A stretch of DNA of 61,098 nucleotides. It comes from Paenibacillus sinensis. GTDB taxonomy: Bacteria > Bacillota > Bacilli > Paenibacillales > Paenibacillaceae. The notes under the pieces were generated by a model. The model worked only from the letters and a program-made list of their open reading frames with translations. It had not been told where the DNA came from and did not search any database. Below, piece after piece: positions 18,764-26,745 of the stretch. Numbering within the stretch: position 1 is the first letter of the stretch; each line of letters begins with the position of its first letter. The DNA lies in the NCBI RefSeq assembly GCF_019904155.1, contig NZ_JAHCMB010000051.1, positions 98,673-159,770 of the forward strand, given 5' to 3'. The position numbers and the translations under genes are program-made.

Positions 18764-19981
18764 TCAGGAGCGTGCGGTGAAGTCCTTGATCGCTTCCCCC
18801 ATCAAATTCATGCCAAGCAGCAGCTCGTCGCGTCCGGGATGGCTGAAGTTCAGCCTGACATACCGGCTGCCGCTTCCGTCAGCACTGCACAGCGTCCCCG
18901 GCAGAAAAGCAACGCCCTTGCGCAGAGCGTTCTTCAGCAGAATCTCGCTGTCCAGACCGTCCGGCAGCGAAACCCAGAGGAACATGCCGCCGGATGGCGC
19001 ATCATAGGCACAGCCGTTCCATGCCGCGCGCTTGAGCAGCTCGATCATCAGCTTAAGCCTGGTATCGTATTCGCGGTTCAGCAGTTCGATATGCTCGCGC
19101 AGACTGAAGGTCGTCGCATGGAGCAGATGATAGAGCAGACGCTGATTCAAGGAGCTTGACTGCCAATCCGCCATTCCTTTGGCAGCCGCCATCACCTTGA
19201 TCAGCTCCCGGTTCCCCGCCGCCCAGCCAGTTCGCAGAGCCGGAGCAACCGTCTTGCTGAAGGAGCCGATATAGAGCACATGTCCGTCATCTTCTGCGTC
19301 TTCCAGCGCGTAGAGAGAAGGGTAACGCTCACTCTTGCCATTACTCCGCCGGAAGGACAGATCTCCGTAGGAGTCATCCTCCACGATCAGAACCTCATGT
19401 GCCGTGCACAGCGCAAGCACCGCTCTTCTGCGTTCCACACTCCACAAGATGCCGCTCGGATTGGAGAAGCTTGGAGCGGCGAACAGCGCCTTGGGGCGAT
19501 GCTGCTCCAACTGAAGACGGAGATCCTCGGGGAGCATCCCGTCACGGTCGCTCTTGACCGGCACAATTTCCGCTCCCTGCATCCGCAGCGCCTGCAGAAT
19601 GCCGGGAGATGTCGGATTCTCCACCAGAACCCGGTCTCCGGGATCAATATACACCCGGGACAGGAGATCCACTGCCTGCTGGCTTCCTGTAGTCAGCAGC
19701 ACGCCGTCCAGAGGGACATGCACCCCCTGCTTCTTCAGCCATTCTCCAGCAAGCCAATCCCTGAGCGGTCCGTACCCCTCCGGATCACCGTATTGCAGCG
19801 CCTGGGCGTCCTCCGAGATGACTGTGGACGCCGCCTCGGCCAGAAGCGACAGCGGGAACAACTCCTCCGCCGGCAGCTCTTCGGCCAGTGAAATCAAGGA
19901 ACCTCTACGCGTCTGGGTGCGGATACTGAGAAGCGGAGACGACATGAGCGTATGCGCCCTGGCCGAAAAGTCGTATTTCAT
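18764..19981 (-). CDS. PLP-dependent aminotransferase, fold type I (LysN/2-aminoadipate-like)
   Basis: A 405-residue aminotransferase of class I/II. Visible features are the TGSQQAVDLLSRV cofactor loop, FAAPSFSNPSG, the DDSYGDL segment and the Schiff-base lysine in GSFSKTVAPALRTGW. There is no GntR-type HTH domain, so it is a stand-alone enzyme rather than a MocR regulator. The ATG at 19981 has AAGGGGG upstream; a longer in-frame extension overlaps the preceding gene and is rejected. It lies 73 bp downstream of a response regulator on the same strand and probably shares its transcript. The amino-acid substrate cannot be fixed; LysN-type enzymes use 2-aminoadipate, kynurenine or aromatic and branched amino acids. 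Confidence 0.88.
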   Translation of the reverse strand: MKYDFSARAHTLMSSPLLSIRTQTRRGSLISLAEELPAEELFPLSLLAEAASTVISEDAQALQYGDPEGYGPLRDWLAGEWLKKQGVHVPLDGVLLTTGSQQAVDLLSRVYIDPGDRVLVENPTSPGILQALRMQGAEIVPVKSDRDGMLPEDLRLQLEQHRPKALFAAPSFSNPSGILWSVERRRAVLALCTAHEVLIVEDDSYGDLSFRRSNGKSERYPSLYALEDAEDDGHVLYIGSFSKTVAPALRTGWAAGNRELIKVMAAAKGMADWQSSSLNQRLLYHLLHATTFSLREHIELLNREYDTRLKLMIELLKRAAWNGCAYDAPSGGMFLWVSLPDGLDSEILLKNALRKGVAFLPGTLCSADGSGSRYVRLNFSHPGRDELLLGMNLMGEAIKDFTARS

Positions 19982-20054
19982 TCGGCGTTCCCCCTTCATT
20001 CTTTCGGAATGCTCATCCGGAAGACAAGCCGCCGAAGGGTCGCCTTGCCGGATG

Positions 20055-20711
20055 CTATGCGTATACGGGTCTGCCCCGGTGCGAATACAGCGCATATTTC
20101 TCAATCGCTTGTGCCCGGGTTGAAACTTCGAGTTTAACATAAATCTTGCGCAGATAATTGTCAATGGAGCGGCGGCTGACTTCGATCTCCGAAGCAATTT
20201 TATCATAGGTCACACCTTGAACGATCCGGTCCATGATAAATCTCTCGGTAGACGTCAGCTTGAAGAGCGCATCCTGATCCTCAGGCGCCTGAATGGGCCA
20301 CAACTCGGCCTCCAGCCAGTCGAACGGCATGGAGAGAAATCCCTCCCGAAGTCCTGCGATCAGCTGCAACAGCTGGCTCGGAGACGCCTCCTTGGAGATC
20401 ATGCCGCTGGCGCCCATCTTCAACAACGGCTGCAGAAGTTCCTTTCCTTTGGTATCCGTCATCACGACAAAATGTGCGGTGGGCGTATCCTTCTTCAGTC
20501 CCGGCAGAATCGCATTGATCAGATCTCCCGATACGGAATAATCGAGCAGGACCAGCTCCGGCCGTTCTTCCCGGATGATCTCAGCCCCCTGTTCCCAGTC
20601 TGCGCATGTAGCAATGACGTTCAAATCTCCAGTTTCCTCCAAAATAAGCTTCGTTCCCAGCATACTCGTGGGATGACAGCCCATAATCACTACCTGCCAT
20701 ACCTTACTCAT
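20055..20711 (-). CDS. NarL/FixJ-type response regulator with degenerate receiver
   Basis: A 218-residue protein. The N-terminal receiver keeps the phospho-site aspartate D57 (LVLLDYS), the threonine (VVMTDT) and the lysine (ISKEAS). Where Mg2+-binding acidic residues are expected after the first strand it reads VVIMGCHP, so the acidic pair is missing. The C-terminal LuxR-type HTH (about 150-215) has TSTERFIMDRIVQGVTYDKIASEIEVSRRSIDNYLRKIY. No histidine kinase is adjacent. The start is ATG with GGGGGA upstream. The missing acids suggest a regulator that works without classical phosphorylation, in the manner of other atypical receivers; this is inference. The aminotransferase follows on the same strand. 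Confidence 0.87.
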   Translation of the reverse strand: MSKVWQVVIMGCHPTSMLGTKLILEETGDLNVIATCADWEQGAEIIREERPELVLLDYSVSGDLINAILPGLKKDTPTAHFVVMTDTKGKELLQPLLKMGASGMISKEASPSQLLQLIAGLREGFLSMPFDWLEAELWPIQAPEDQDALFKLTSTERFIMDRIVQGVTYDKIASEIEVSRRSIDNYLRKIYVKLEVSTRAQAIEKYALYSHRGRPVYA

Positions 20712-20929
20712 TCCAATCCAATCCCCCTGCTACTATGTAATGAATTCCGGGTTTCGAGCCTTATCGGGAGCACGACCACGGTTATGGCCGCATCCCGTTC
20801 AACAAGCTTACAGGCAAATCCGACTATTTACCTAGATGCATGTTAATATGCACATTGGAATCTAGTGAAATTGTAACGCAATTTTTTCAAAAGATGCAAT
20901 TATTTTTTTCCTGATTCTTCCTCTATCTT

Positions 20930-20958
20930 TTGCGAAATTGAAGCAATTCTGGTAGAAT
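20930..20958 (+). promoter_or_regulatory. Sigma-A-like promoter of the coiled-coil / glycosidase operon
   Basis: TTGCGA (20930-20935), a 17-bp spacer, and TAGAAT (20953-20958). The start codon follows 36 bp later at 20994, after the ribosome site AGAGGTGAT. Confidence 0.6.
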
Positions 20959-20993
20959 AGGGACTCATATTAAAGCTTAGAGGTGATTCTAAC

Positions 20994-21401
20994 ATGCAGC
21001 CGTCCGTGAAATCGCAGGACACGTATCCTTCCCGTGCCGCGACTCGTAACGGATCCCCCGTCAAATGGTTTTTATTGTTCTGGCTGATTGTCATCGTGGC
21101 CGGCGGTTATGGGGCGTACAGCTATTCGAATCATTTGAAGGACCGGATGGTCGCCCAGCTGACGGCACAGAGCCAGCAGCAGATGGCCGCGCTAAGGTCC
21201 GATTACGAGCAGAAGCTCTCTGCGCTGTCCAAGGAAGTCACCGAGCTGCAGGGCCAGGTCCAGTCCTTCAACGAGCTCCTGACTTTTACCAAAGACAATG
21301 CGAATAATAAGACAGACAACAGCAACAAGCTGTATACCCAGCTTAACGAGGTCCGCAAGCAGCTTGACGCTCTTCAGAAAGAGATGGATCTGCTGAAATG
21401 A
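20994..21401 (+). CDS. Small membrane-anchored coiled-coil protein
   Basis: A 135-residue protein of unknown family. It has a short cytoplasmic N-terminus, one transmembrane helix (about residues 23-44, VKWFLLFWLIVIVAGGYGAY) and an outward-facing stretch of about 85 residues with heptad character, rich in Gln, Lys and Leu (LSALSKEVTELQGQVQSFNELL; LNEVRKQLDALQKEMDLL). Its stop codon overlaps the start of the glycosidase gene (ATGA), so translation is coupled and the two products probably work together at the membrane. No function is claimed. Confidence 0.8.
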   Translation: MQPSVKSQDTYPSRAATRNGSPVKWFLLFWLIVIVAGGYGAYSYSNHLKDRMVAQLTAQSQQQMAALRSDYEQKLSALSKEVTELQGQVQSFNELLTFTKDNANNKTDNSNKLYTQLNEVRKQLDALQKEMDLLK

Positions 21402-22462
21402 CACCGGTCAAAAGAGTCAATCGTTTCTTCATGCTAGCCACGGCCCCGTTTCTAGGGCTTTTGCTGTGCCTGCTTCTGTATCGTCCCTCCCTAACGCTGG
21501 ACCTGGAGACACAGAAGTTTCTGCCCGATCCGGGACCGCTTCAGACAACTGACGCTATTGGACGCGATCTGGAGCTGGCGAAGACGTCCGCCTCTTCCAC
21601 CACCCATGCGATCAGTGCGACCGCCAAGCTCTACAGACAGACGACGTCAACGATGGGCACTCTGGTCGATCAGGCAAGAACGCAGGCGGCGCGTCCGGAG
21701 CAGATTTATAACCGCCGCATCTCATCGAGGCTGGGATTTCCTTACGATGTAATCGACAGCAGCCGGATTACCATTGAATTATACCGGCTAAATCCCGGCG
21801 ACTATACAGGCTATGCAATGAAAGTGAAGCTGAAGGACCAGTCAGCAATGACGATGAGCCTCCCGCTGAAGGGGCTTGGCAGCTCGGAGACAACGCTTCA
21901 GGCGGTCAGCCGATACGGGGCGGTAGCCGGCATTAATGCCGGCGGATTCGCGGACCAGGACGGCAAGCGTTATCCGCTCAGCACGACGATTGTGGATGGC
22001 AAGTATTTAACGGGATTTGAAGCCAGCTACAAGGATTTAAGCTTCGTTGGCCTTAACCAGGAGGGCAAGCTGATCGGCGGTAAATTCAACAGCCGGCAGC
22101 AGCTGGATGCACTGAATCCGCGATTTGGCGCCTCCTTTGTTCCGGTTCTTCTCCAGGACGGTTACAAGACGGCGATTCCCGCCAAGTGGCAGACTGCACC
22201 CAGACGCGCTCCGCGTACCGCGATCGGCAGCTACAAGGATGACCAACTGCTGATTATTGTAGCTGAAGGGTACAATGAGAACGGCAGCTCGGGTGCAACC
22301 CTGGATGAAATTCAGGACAAGCTGTTCAAGATGGGTGTGATCAACGCATACAACCTGGATGGGGGCGGCTCCACCTCGCTTATTTTCAAAGGCAGGGTCG
22401 TAAACAAGCCATCGGACGGCGTCCTGAGATCAGTGCCGACCAGCTTCCTGTTTTTTAAGTAA
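21398..22462 (+). CDS. Phosphodiester glycosidase family protein (NAGPA/DUF2233), membrane-anchored
   Basis: A 354-residue protein with an N-terminal signal anchor (about residues 9-29). Residues 30-130 are a helical linker. The NAGPA-type domain (about 130-354) shows the family hallmarks GINAGGF, RTAIG and the C-terminal NLDGGGSTSL. Family members remove GlcNAc or other sugars linked through a phosphodiester; in bacteria they act outside the membrane on wall polymers or exopolysaccharide. It overlaps the upstream coiled-coil gene by 4 bp. Activity on teichoic acid or another sugar-phosphate polymer is a reasonable guess only. Confidence 0.87.
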   Translation: MTPVKRVNRFFMLATAPFLGLLLCLLLYRPSLTLDLETQKFLPDPGPLQTTDAIGRDLELAKTSASSTTHAISATAKLYRQTTSTMGTLVDQARTQAARPEQIYNRRISSRLGFPYDVIDSSRITIELYRLNPGDYTGYAMKVKLKDQSAMTMSLPLKGLGSSETTLQAVSRYGAVAGINAGGFADQDGKRYPLSTTIVDGKYLTGFEASYKDLSFVGLNQEGKLIGGKFNSRQQLDALNPRFGASFVPVLLQDGYKTAIPAKWQTAPRRAPRTAIGSYKDDQLLIIVAEGYNENGSSGATLDEIQDKLFKMGVINAYNLDGGGSTSLIFKGRVVNKPSDGVLRSVPTSFLFFK

Positions 22463-22486
22463 TAGAATATAGGACGTTATAGCCCG

Positions 22487-22517
22487 GCTTCCTGCCAACC
22501 ATGGTGGGAAGCTTTTT
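22487..22517 (+). terminator. Terminator of the glycosidase operon
   Basis: GCTTCC pairs with GGAAGC, with inner CCA/TGG, followed by TTTTT. It lies 25 bp past the stop codon. Confidence 0.75.
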
Positions 22518-22625
22518 ATATGATGGCTGCGGACGAAATGTGCATTTGGAATTAAGACAATTGTCCCTTAATGACAGCATATTCTTGCTTGGGCGGCAGA
22601 CAATCCTTCTATGAAGACAGCAAAA

Positions 22626-22645
22626 AAGCGCCGCAAGCGGCGCTT
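22626..22645 (-). terminator. Terminator of the AbrB-type regulator gene
   Basis: AAGCGCCGC pairs with GCGGCGCTT, 9 bp. On the minus strand it is followed by TTTT and G. Confidence 0.8.
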
Positions 22646-22716
22646 GTTGTGATACATTCCGTAGCCGTTGCCGGCCTCTCGTTGGTCTGACTTGATGTTT
22701 ACGGAGTCCTTATGAT

Positions 22717-22971
22717 TTAAGCGTGTCTTTGCAGCTGAGTCATTTCACCCATACACTGTCCGCAAATATAACGCTCCTTGTACTCGCTTACTTCTTCCAT
22801 CGATCCGCAGAATACACACTTCGGCCGATAACGCTCCAGAATAATATGGTCGCCCTGGACCAGAATCTCTACCGGATCTCCCTCGTTCATTTGGTACCTT
22901 TTGCGAAGGGATTTAGGCAGAACAATTCTACCGAGTTGATCCACTTTACGCACTACGCCAGCGGGCTTCAT
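22717..22971 (-). CDS. AbrB/SpoVT-type transition-state regulator with zinc-ribbon tail
   Basis: An 84-residue protein. Residues 1-50 form the swapped-hairpin AbrB DNA-binding domain (GVVRKVDQLGRIVLPKSLRKRY...DPVEILVQGDHIILERYRPK), close to AbrB/Abh of Bacillus. Residues 52-77 replace the usual AbrB oligomerisation domain with two cysteine pairs, CVFCG and CGQCM, spaced like a small zinc ribbon. AbrB homologues repress post-exponential genes and set sporulation timing. The start is ATG with AGGAGAGGTG upstream. Zinc binding is inferred from the four cysteines; redox sensing is an alternative. Confidence 0.88.
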   Translation of the reverse strand: MKPAGVVRKVDQLGRIVLPKSLRKRYQMNEGDPVEILVQGDHIILERYRPKCVFCGSMEEVSEYKERYICGQCMGEMTQLQRHA

Positions 22972-23120
22972 CTAACCTACACCTCTCCTATTCAACTGTT
23001 AAATATGGAATATCGAAATTTTTCCAATATGTTGAATATTCGATGCTCATATGTCGAATCCTGCTGATAAACACAAAAAATTTTTTTACTAAGCATGTTT
23101 TCTTCACGTATGCCTTGCCC

Positions 23121-23498
23121 TTAGTGGGTATCGATATGAAAAATGCCGATCTCATTGTAATGCGCCAGCTTATAATTAATCATATCAAGACTGCGGTTAA
23201 GATCATCCATTTTCTGCTCAATATTCTCCTTATGCTGTTCAAGCAATTCCCTCCGCTGCTCACAAGTAGATGAACCGTTCAGGCACAGCATCATGAATTC
23301 CTTTATTTCATCTATCGGCATTCCACTGCTTTTAAGACAACAGACCAATTCCAGCCAGCTTATATCCATTTCTGAATATTTGCGGGTACCGTGTTCGCTC
23401 CTTTTTAGTAAAGGCATCAGCCCCTCTTTGTCGTAATAGCGCAGCGTTGAAATAGGCAAGTGCAAACGCTCCGAAACTTGTTTGATTAAGTACTCCAC
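23121..23498 (-). CDS. MerR-family transcriptional regulator (AdhR-like)
   Basis: A 125-residue MerR protein with an N-terminal winged HTH (YLIKQVSERLHLPISTLRYYDKEGLMPLLKR) followed by a long dimerisation helix with cysteines (VCCLKSS, NGSSTCEQ). The GTG at 23498 is chosen because GGAAGGAGATTT precedes it; the upstream in-frame ATG would leave that site inside the gene. It is divergent from the aldo-keto reductase, a pairing seen for AdhR-type regulators that sense aldehydes through cysteine. The aldehyde link is inference from context. Confidence 0.87.
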   Translation of the reverse strand: MEYLIKQVSERLHLPISTLRYYDKEGLMPLLKRSEHGTRKYSEMDISWLELVCCLKSSGMPIDEIKEFMMLCLNGSSTCEQRRELLEQHKENIEQKMDDLNRSLDMINYKLAHYNEIGIFHIDTH

Positions 23499-23531
23499 AG
23501 AAATCTCCTTCCTGGAAAAAACCACCTACCC

Positions 23532-23562
23532 TTGACCTAAAGTTAAGTTTACCCCCTATTCT
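23532..23562 (+). promoter_or_regulatory. MerR-type promoter of the aldo-keto reductase gene
   Basis: TTGACC (23532-23537) and TATTCT (23557-23562) are separated by 19 bp, the elongated spacer typical of MerR-activated promoters. The spacer carries TAAAGTTAAGTTTA, a partial dyad that could be the regulator's site. Confidence 0.75.
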
Positions 23563-23598
23563 GATATTGAACAACAATATTAGAAGGAGTGAAGCAAA

Positions 23599-24570
23599 AT
23601 GAAATACAGACGGCTTGGCAAAAGCGGACTGAAGGTGAGCGAGATCGGCCTGGGCAGCTGGCTGACATATGGATCGGCAACAGCAGAGGAAACGGCGGTG
23701 GCTTGCATTCATAAAGCATATGATCTGGGGATCAATTTCTTCGACACATCTAACTCTTACTACGGAGCGGAGAAAGTAGTCGGCAGCGCATTGCATGCGT
23801 ATCCCCGCAGCAGCTATGTGCTGGCAACGAAGGTCTTCTTCCCTCAAGGCCAAGGGCCGAATGAACGCGGCTTGTCCCGTAAACATATTATGGAGCAATG
23901 TGATACCAGCCTGAAGCGTTTGGGAACGGATTACATCGACTTATACCAATGCCATCGTTTTGACAATGAAACACCGGTTGAAGAAACGCTTCGCGCGCTT
24001 GATGATCTTACGGCCCAAGGCAAAATCCTGTATGCAGGGGTTAGCGAGTGGAATGCAGAGCAAATAGCGGATGCAGCTTCAATCGGCAAAAGTCTGAATT
24101 TACGGCCTCTAATCTCCAATCAGCCGATTTACAATATGTTCGAACGCTACATTGAAAAAGAAAACGTAATCAGCCAGTGCGAATCGAACGGGCTAGGGTT
24201 AGTGGTCTTCTCACCGCTTGCGCAAGGTGTGCTGACCGGCAAGTATAAGCCAGGCTCAGCAGTTCCGCAAAACAGCAGGGCGGCTAATGACAATACGAAT
24301 GGCGTCATTAACAGTTATTTGCGGGAGGATGTGCTCCATTGCACCGTCAAACTTGAAGAGCTGGCATCGGAGCTTGGGGTTACATTATCTCAGTTCGCAC
24401 TGGCATGGGTACTGCGTCAGTCAAGTGTAAGCTCGGCAATTATTGGCTCCAGCCGGCCCTCCCAAATCGAAGAAAACATCAAAGCGATCGAAATCGAGTT
24501 AACAGACGAAGTTCTAGCACGGACTGAAGACATTTTATCTGTGGTCAGCGCCTTTGCACCAATGAGATAA
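23599..24570 (+). CDS. Aldo-keto reductase (potassium-channel beta-subunit-like subfamily)
   Basis: A 323-residue TIM-barrel NADPH-dependent reductase. It opens with MKYRRLGKSGLKVSEIGLGSW. The catalytic set is visible: D and Y in FFDTSNSYYGAEK, K in LATKVFF and H in LYQCHRFD. The NADPH site includes GSSRPSQIEENI near the C-terminus. Enzymes of this type reduce aldehydes such as methylglyoxal. The MerR regulator and the 19-bp spacer upstream suggest induction by an electrophile. Confidence 0.92.
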   Translation: MKYRRLGKSGLKVSEIGLGSWLTYGSATAEETAVACIHKAYDLGINFFDTSNSYYGAEKVVGSALHAYPRSSYVLATKVFFPQGQGPNERGLSRKHIMEQCDTSLKRLGTDYIDLYQCHRFDNETPVEETLRALDDLTAQGKILYAGVSEWNAEQIADAASIGKSLNLRPLISNQPIYNMFERYIEKENVISQCESNGLGLVVFSPLAQGVLTGKYKPGSAVPQNSRAANDNTNGVINSYLREDVLHCTVKLEELASELGVTLSQFALAWVLRQSSVSSAIIGSSRPSQIEENIKAIEIELTDEVLARTEDILSVVSAFAPMR

Positions 24571-24648
24571 AGTTCATCCATACTAGCCCATCGGAGGGAG
24601 ATAAGGCGGCCACTGGAACTTGTATCTCTAGTAAAAAATACAGCAAAA

Positions 24649-24676
24649 AAGACCGACTGCCTAAGCAATCGGTCTT
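24649..24676 (-). terminator. Terminator of trmL (possibly bidirectional)
   Basis: AAGACCGACTGC pairs with GCAATCGGTCTT around CTAA. On the minus strand it is followed by TTTTGC, 15 bp past the trmL stop. Confidence 0.82.
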
Positions 24677-24690
24677 AATCTGCACAAGCC

Positions 24691-25155
24691 CTAATTCAAA
24701 CCCGGAAAACCGAGCTGACGAAGCGCTTCATAGGCGATAATGGCTGCCGAATTGGAGAGGTTCAGCGACCGGACATCACCGGTCATCGGCATCCGCATCG
24801 TCGTCTCCCAGCCCGGCTTCAGAATGCTCTCCGGAAGTCCCTTCGTTTCCTTGCCAAAGACGAAGAAGTCGCCGTCCCGGAACTCGTAATCCGTATACCG
24901 TTTCTCCGCTTTGGTAGTCGCATAGAAGAACCGTCCCTCCGGATACATGTCCTGTACCTCGGCAAAAGAGTCATGATATTCGATATGAACGGCATGCCAG
25001 TAATCAAGCCCTGCCCGCTTCAAGGTCGCATCATCGGTCCGGAAGCCGAGCGGCCGCACCAGATGCAGATGAATGCCGGTTGCCGCGCAGGTGCGGGAAA
25101 TATTGCCTGTATTGGCCGGGATCTCGGGTTCTACAAGTACAATGTGAAGTGCCAT
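24691..25155 (-). CDS. trmL: tRNA (cytidine/uridine-34 2'-O)-methyltransferase
   Basis: A 154-residue SPOUT methyltransferase. It starts MALHIVLVEPEIPANTGNI, which is diagnostic for TrmL, and ends with the knot motif RSLNLSNSAAIIAYEALRQLGF. It methylates the wobble ribose of leucine tRNAs using SAM. Its length is normal for the family. It is a single gene downstream of serC, separated from it by a hairpin. Confidence 0.95.
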   Translation of the reverse strand: MALHIVLVEPEIPANTGNISRTCAATGIHLHLVRPLGFRTDDATLKRAGLDYWHAVHIEYHDSFAEVQDMYPEGRFFYATTKAEKRYTDYEFRDGDFFVFGKETKGLPESILKPGWETTMRMPMTGDVRSLNLSNSAAIIAYEALRQLGFPGLN

Positions 25156-25233
25156 GCCAAACTCTCCTCCAAAATCAATGCTGACGCACAGCTAATTAAT
25201 GTGATATTCCGTGCAGGGTCCAATTGCTTAAGA

Positions 25234-25260
25234 AGACCTTCCGCAGAAGACGGAAGGTCT
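25234..25260 (-). terminator. Hairpin between serC and trmL, probable serC terminator
   Basis: AGACCTTCCG pairs with CGGAAGGTCT around CAGAAGA. The minus-strand tail is TCTTAAG, only modestly T-rich, so partial readthrough into trmL is possible. Confidence 0.6.
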
Positions 25261-25389
25261 CTATTAAAAGTATAGCATTTATTGCTAGCTCCACGCTAAT
25301 CAACAGCCCATGCTTCTTAACAAATGTTAAGGCGTCAGGCCGTTAACCGTGAGGTCAGCTTAATAACGTTTAGCCTAGCTTCGCTGTAC

Positions 25390-26478
25390 TTAGCCTTGCG
25401 TCTTCTGGAAATGGGCCATGAAATCTGTCAGCGCCTTGATGCTCTCGTAAGGAACGGCGTTGTAGATGGAAGCGCGAAGCCCTCCAACACTGCGGTGTCC
25501 CTTGAGACCTACGAAGCCTTCCTGCTCCGAAGCCTTGACGAACTTCTTCTCCAGTTCTTCGGACTCCATCCGGAACGTAACGTTCATGATGGAGCGGCTG
25601 CCCAGCTCTGCTACGCCGCGGTAGAATCCGCCGCTGCCGTCGATGGCGTTGTACAGAAGGCCAGCTTTGTCGCGGTTCTTCGTTTCGATGCCTTGAAGAC
25701 CGCCCTGTTCTTCAATCCATTTCAGAACCTGGTTAACCATATAGATCGAATAGGATGGCGGAGTATTGTACAGAGAGTTGTTCTTGTAATGCGTGCTGTA
25801 ACGCAGGATGGTCGGGATGTTGGAAGGAGATTCGGCAATCAGCTCTTCCTTCGCAAGTACCACAGTTACGCCCGACGGTCCCAGGTTCTTCTGTGCGCCT
25901 GCATAGATCAGACCGAACTTGCTGACGTCGAAGGAACGGCTCAGAATATCGCTCGACATATCGGCGATCAGCGGCAGAGATCCGGTGTCAGGGAACTCCT
26001 GATACTGTGTGCCTTCAATCGTCTCGTTGGAAGTGACATGAAGATAAGCGGCATTGTCGGCAGGCTTGATCGAAGCCAGGTCCGGGATAGCCAGGAATTT
26101 CTTATCCTCGGAAGTAGCCGCAACATGTGCGCCGCCAGCGATTTTTGCTTCCTTGAACGCTTTGTCGGCCCAGCTTCCGGTCAGCACATAGCTGCCGACC
26201 TTGCCTTCAGAGAGAAGGTTGAGCGGAACCATTGCGAACTGAGTCGTTGCGCCGCCTTGAATGAACAGCACTTTATATCCAGTAGGATTGCCCAGCAGAG
26301 ATAGCAGGCGTTCCTGTGCTTCGTTGTGCACGGATTCATATACGGCTCCACGGTGCGACATCTCCATAATAGACATGCCCGTTTCCCGGAAATCTACAAA
26401 TTCCGCCTGTGCGCGCTCCAGAACTTCAAGAGGCAAGGCTGCAGGACCTGCGTTGAAATTGTATGCTCTCTTGCTCAA
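25390..26478 (-). CDS. serC: Phosphoserine aminotransferase
   Basis: A 362-residue PLP enzyme of serine biosynthesis; it converts 3-phosphohydroxypyruvate and glutamate to phosphoserine and 2-oxoglutarate. It has the family opening SKRAYNFNAGPAALP, the QGGATTQFAMVP cofactor loop and the Schiff-base lysine in YAGAQKNLGPSG. The start is TTG at 26478 with AAGGGTGGGAG upstream; the ATG at 26499 would sit on top of the ribosome site. It has its own promoter at 26514-26542. Confidence 0.95.
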   Translation of the reverse strand: MSKRAYNFNAGPAALPLEVLERAQAEFVDFRETGMSIMEMSHRGAVYESVHNEAQERLLSLLGNPTGYKVLFIQGGATTQFAMVPLNLLSEGKVGSYVLTGSWADKAFKEAKIAGGAHVAATSEDKKFLAIPDLASIKPADNAAYLHVTSNETIEGTQYQEFPDTGSLPLIADMSSDILSRSFDVSKFGLIYAGAQKNLGPSGVTVVLAKEELIAESPSNIPTILRYSTHYKNNSLYNTPPSYSIYMVNQVLKWIEEQGGLQGIETKNRDKAGLLYNAIDGSGGFYRGVAELGSRSIMNVTFRMESEELEKKFVKASEQEGFVGLKGHRSVGGLRASIYNAVPYESIKALTDFMAHFQKTQG

Positions 26479-26513
26479 AATACTCCCACCCTTTCTCATC
26501 TTTCATTATCGTA

Positions 26514-26542
26514 ATGATAGCAATAATCTGACATGGCAGCAA
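26514..26542 (-). promoter_or_regulatory. Sigma-A promoter of serC
   Basis: On the minus strand TTGCTG (26537-26542), a 17-bp spacer and TATCAT (26514-26519) lie 36 bp from the TTG start. Confidence 0.65.
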
Positions 26543-26693
26543 GTATAATTATTCACATGAACGTGTGAGTTATACCGTTCCGATCAGACACTCGCTTTTG
26601 CCGCTTTAATGCGGCACACGAACAAAATCCTCTTCGATTTTACCATAAGTTCAGACTTTAAAACATAGCGAAATGTTAAATAAAATAAAAAAA

Positions 26694-26726
26694 GAAGCCA
26701 TGCCACCGATTGGTGAACATGGCTTC
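26694..26726 (-). terminator. Terminator of glnA
   Basis: GAAGCCATG pairs with CATGGCTTC, with an inner CACC/GGTG. On the minus strand it is followed by TTTTTTT. Confidence 0.85.
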
Positions 26727-26745
26727 TCGTTGATGCAAGCTAAAC

